Origin: Novosphingobium sp. 17-62-19
GTDB taxonomy: Bacteria; Pseudomonadota; Alphaproteobacteria; Sphingomonadales; Sphingomonadaceae
Assembly (NCBI RefSeq): GCF_002256775.1
Contig: NZ_NCII01000010.1
Location: 1 to 64,000 of the forward strand
Direction: 5' to 3'
DNA: 64,000 bases
Below are positions 62,843 through 64,000 of the stretch, piece after piece. How positions within the stretch are numbered: position 1 is the first letter of the stretch; every line of letters starts with the position of its first letter. The translations under genes were made by a program, and so were the position numbers. Below the pieces are notes generated by a model. It was not told the DNA's origin. It saw only the letters and a list, made by a program, of their open reading frames with translations, and did no database searches.

Positions 62843-63241
62843 CTACCACAACCGCTTCACCGCAAACCCATCGAACAACCCCTCGTTCGACACCAGCACC
62901 ATATCCTCCGCCTGCGCCTGAGCGATCAGCAGGCGGTCGAAGGGGTCTTTGTGGGCGATGGTCATTTGCCCGGCGAGGCGGGCGTGGTAGACGGTGATGT
63001 GCAGCTCGGCAAAGCCCTGTGCGGCGATCACGGCTTCGAAGTCCTGCGCCAGCAAGGCCGCTTGTGGCAGTTTGCCGATGCGGAACTTGGTGGCAACTTC
63101 CATCGCCGAAGCGGCGCTGACGGCAACGGGATTGTCCTCGTTGGCAATGGCTTGCCGCGCAGGAAGGCTCAGCGCATCGTCACCCGCAAGCCACCAGATC
63201 AGCGCGTGCGTATCAAGCAGCAGTTTCAACCGAGATTCCAC
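62843..63241 (-). CDS. vapC: VapC-family PIN toxin
   Basis: 132 residues. LLLDTHALIWW (first Asp), SAASAMEVATK (Glu), HKDPFDRLLIAQA (Asp) and the fourth acidic residue near the end make a complete PIN active site. It should cleave RNA. Start GTG 63241 overlaps the antitoxin 3' end by 16 bases. Confidence 0.88.
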   Translation of the reverse strand: MESRLKLLLDTHALIWWLAGDDALSLPARQAIANEDNPVAVSAASAMEVATKFRIGKLPQAALLAQDFEAVIAAQGFAELHITVYHARLAGQMTIAHKDPFDRLLIAQAQAEDMVLVSNEGLFDGFAVKRLW

Positions 63242-63459
63242 CCGGCGAGTTCATCATCGGGCAGTGGCTCGTCAAACCGTGCGTCCATCGCAATCTTGCC
63301 TTTGAGCGCGCCAAACTGCCGCCGCCCCACCGGGTTGACCGGTACGAGCCGCACCGCAGGCACATTACCCCGCGCGATCACCACATCGCCACCCGCCAGC
63401 GCGTCTGCAATCAGGCGGGAAAGGTTTGTCTTGGCATCGTGAACCGAAAACTGGGCCAT
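63226..63459 (-). CDS. Phd/YefM-type antitoxin
   Basis: 77 residues. FSVHDAKTNLSRLIADALAGGDVVIARG is the Phd/YefM DNA-binding fold; the C-terminus (PLPDDELAGW) should wrap the VapC toxin. It lies upstream and overlaps vapC, giving the standard antitoxin-first order. Confidence 0.85.
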   Translation of the reverse strand: MAQFSVHDAKTNLSRLIADALAGGDVVIARGNVPAVRLVPVNPVGRRQFGALKGKIAMDARFDEPLPDDELAGWNLG

Positions 63460-63522
63460 AACTGCCTCCTTGGCTAACTATATAGCTAAGGCAGGGCTAT
63501 CGGGCAAGACTTACCCCAACCC

Positions 63523-64000
63523 TCACCCATTCAGCGCATTGCCATTCAGCGCATTAATCGCCGCTTCCACCCGCGCCTCGATCTCCTCGCGCGGCAACCC
63601 CGCCGGGATTTCCTCGGCGAAGCGGTAGCGGATGGTGCCCGGGCGTTTCCATGTGCGCTGGTACAGCGGCCCGCTGTCCACTGCCACCGGGATCACCGGC
63701 AGGCGCAGCAGTTTGTAGATGCCCGCAAAGCCTGCCTGCAACTGGCCCGGCGTGCCGTGCGGGGTGCGGGTGCCTTCGGGGAAGATGATCAGTGGGCGGT
63801 CTTCGGCGATCAGGCGGCGCGCTTCGGACAGCATCGTGCGCAGCGCCTTGGCCCCGGCCTCGCGCTCCACGCCGATCAGGCCGAAGTTGCGCGCCGCAGG
63901 GCCCCAGCCGGGGATGCGCAGCAGTTCGGCCTTGGCGAAGACCACCGGCAGGCGGAACAGCCAGGGCATATCAATCGCCTCGAAGAACGATTCATGGCGG
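63523..64000 (-). CDS. plsC: 1-acyl-sn-glycerol-3-phosphate acyltransferase (5' end beyond window)
   Basis: The frame continues off the window's right edge. RHESFFEAID is the acyltransferase H-x4-D motif block I, and LIIFPEGTRTP is block III. It acylates lysophosphatidate to phosphatidate in phospholipid synthesis. The C-terminus ends INALNGNALNG from a 15-bp tandem duplication (63526-63555). Confidence 0.9.
   Translation of the reverse strand, partial: RHESFFEAIDMPWLFRLPVVFAKAELLRIPGWGPAARNFGLIGVEREAGAKALRTMLSEARRLIAEDRPLIIFPEGTRTPHGTPGQLQAGFAGIYKLLRLPVIPVAVDSGPLYQRTWKRPGTIRYRFAEEIPAGLPREEIEARVEAAINALNGNALNG

Noticed and set aside
1..64000. CRISPR array
   Set aside because: No regularly spaced repeats of 24-40 bases with unique spacers were seen; the tandem and paired repeats found are too short.

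Overview
The window looks like a chromosomal segment of a high-GC alphaproteobacterium of the order Sphingomonadales, with Novosphingobium-like gene content the best guess. The pointers are a bc1 complex laid out as Rieske, cytochrome b, cytochrome c1, a Caulobacter-type TonB receptor with a FecI/FecR pair, ADP-forming acyl-CoA synthetase, GTGA and ATGA gene overlaps, and several interspersed inverted repeats of the kind scattered through sphingomonad genomes. The taxonomic call is inference; there is no rRNA in the window.

Positions 1-9049 hold housekeeping genes: the 3' end of trpS, a DUF4136 lipoprotein, dut and coaBC, a 2OG-Fe(II) oxygenase, an acyltransferase, ubiB, ubiE and mutM. Positions 9054-13612 hold a compact four-gene group: a secreted truncated globin, a DUF3034 outer-membrane-like protein, a periplasmic cupredoxin-like protein and a membrane GGDEF-EAL protein. 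It reads as an uncharacterised envelope-sensing c-di-GMP module. Then come dgoK-dgoA, a decayed MFS/LysR pair next to a tRNA-Gly 3' fragment, and a cell-surface signalling locus (PhoD phosphatase, FecR, FecI, TonB receptor).

Positions 23300-30090 are an accessory hotspot: an IS5-family remnant, a truncated recombinase, and a compact element of about 5.4 kb inserted at tRNA-Gly(TCC). The element has a P4-type integrase, an AlpA-like regulator, a putative HUH-type replication protein, two genes overlapping out of frame, and small envelope proteins. It is bounded by near-identical att repeats and by duplicated ATACCCCC arm-like sites.

Positions 30224-64000 return to core genes: FAH hydrolase and acyl-CoA synthetases, apt, the cytochrome bc1 operon, lgt and a MidA-like methyltransferase, glnD, algH-like, bacterioferritin and its ferredoxin, metA, ribosomal proteins, pheST, prfC, a sigma-54-preceded PII/amt pair, hisC and a prephenate dehydrogenase. 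Two toxin-antitoxin-like loci and plsC close the window. GlnD, PII and Amt together make the nitrogen-sensing circuit.

Two core genes look wrong. L35 is fused in frame to L20 with the middle missing, and the ammonium transporter lacks its usual N-terminal segment. Both are in-frame junctions and need checking as real deletions or assembly errors. The best candidates for undescribed biology are the globin/cupredoxin/c-di-GMP cluster and the small HUH-Rep integrative element.
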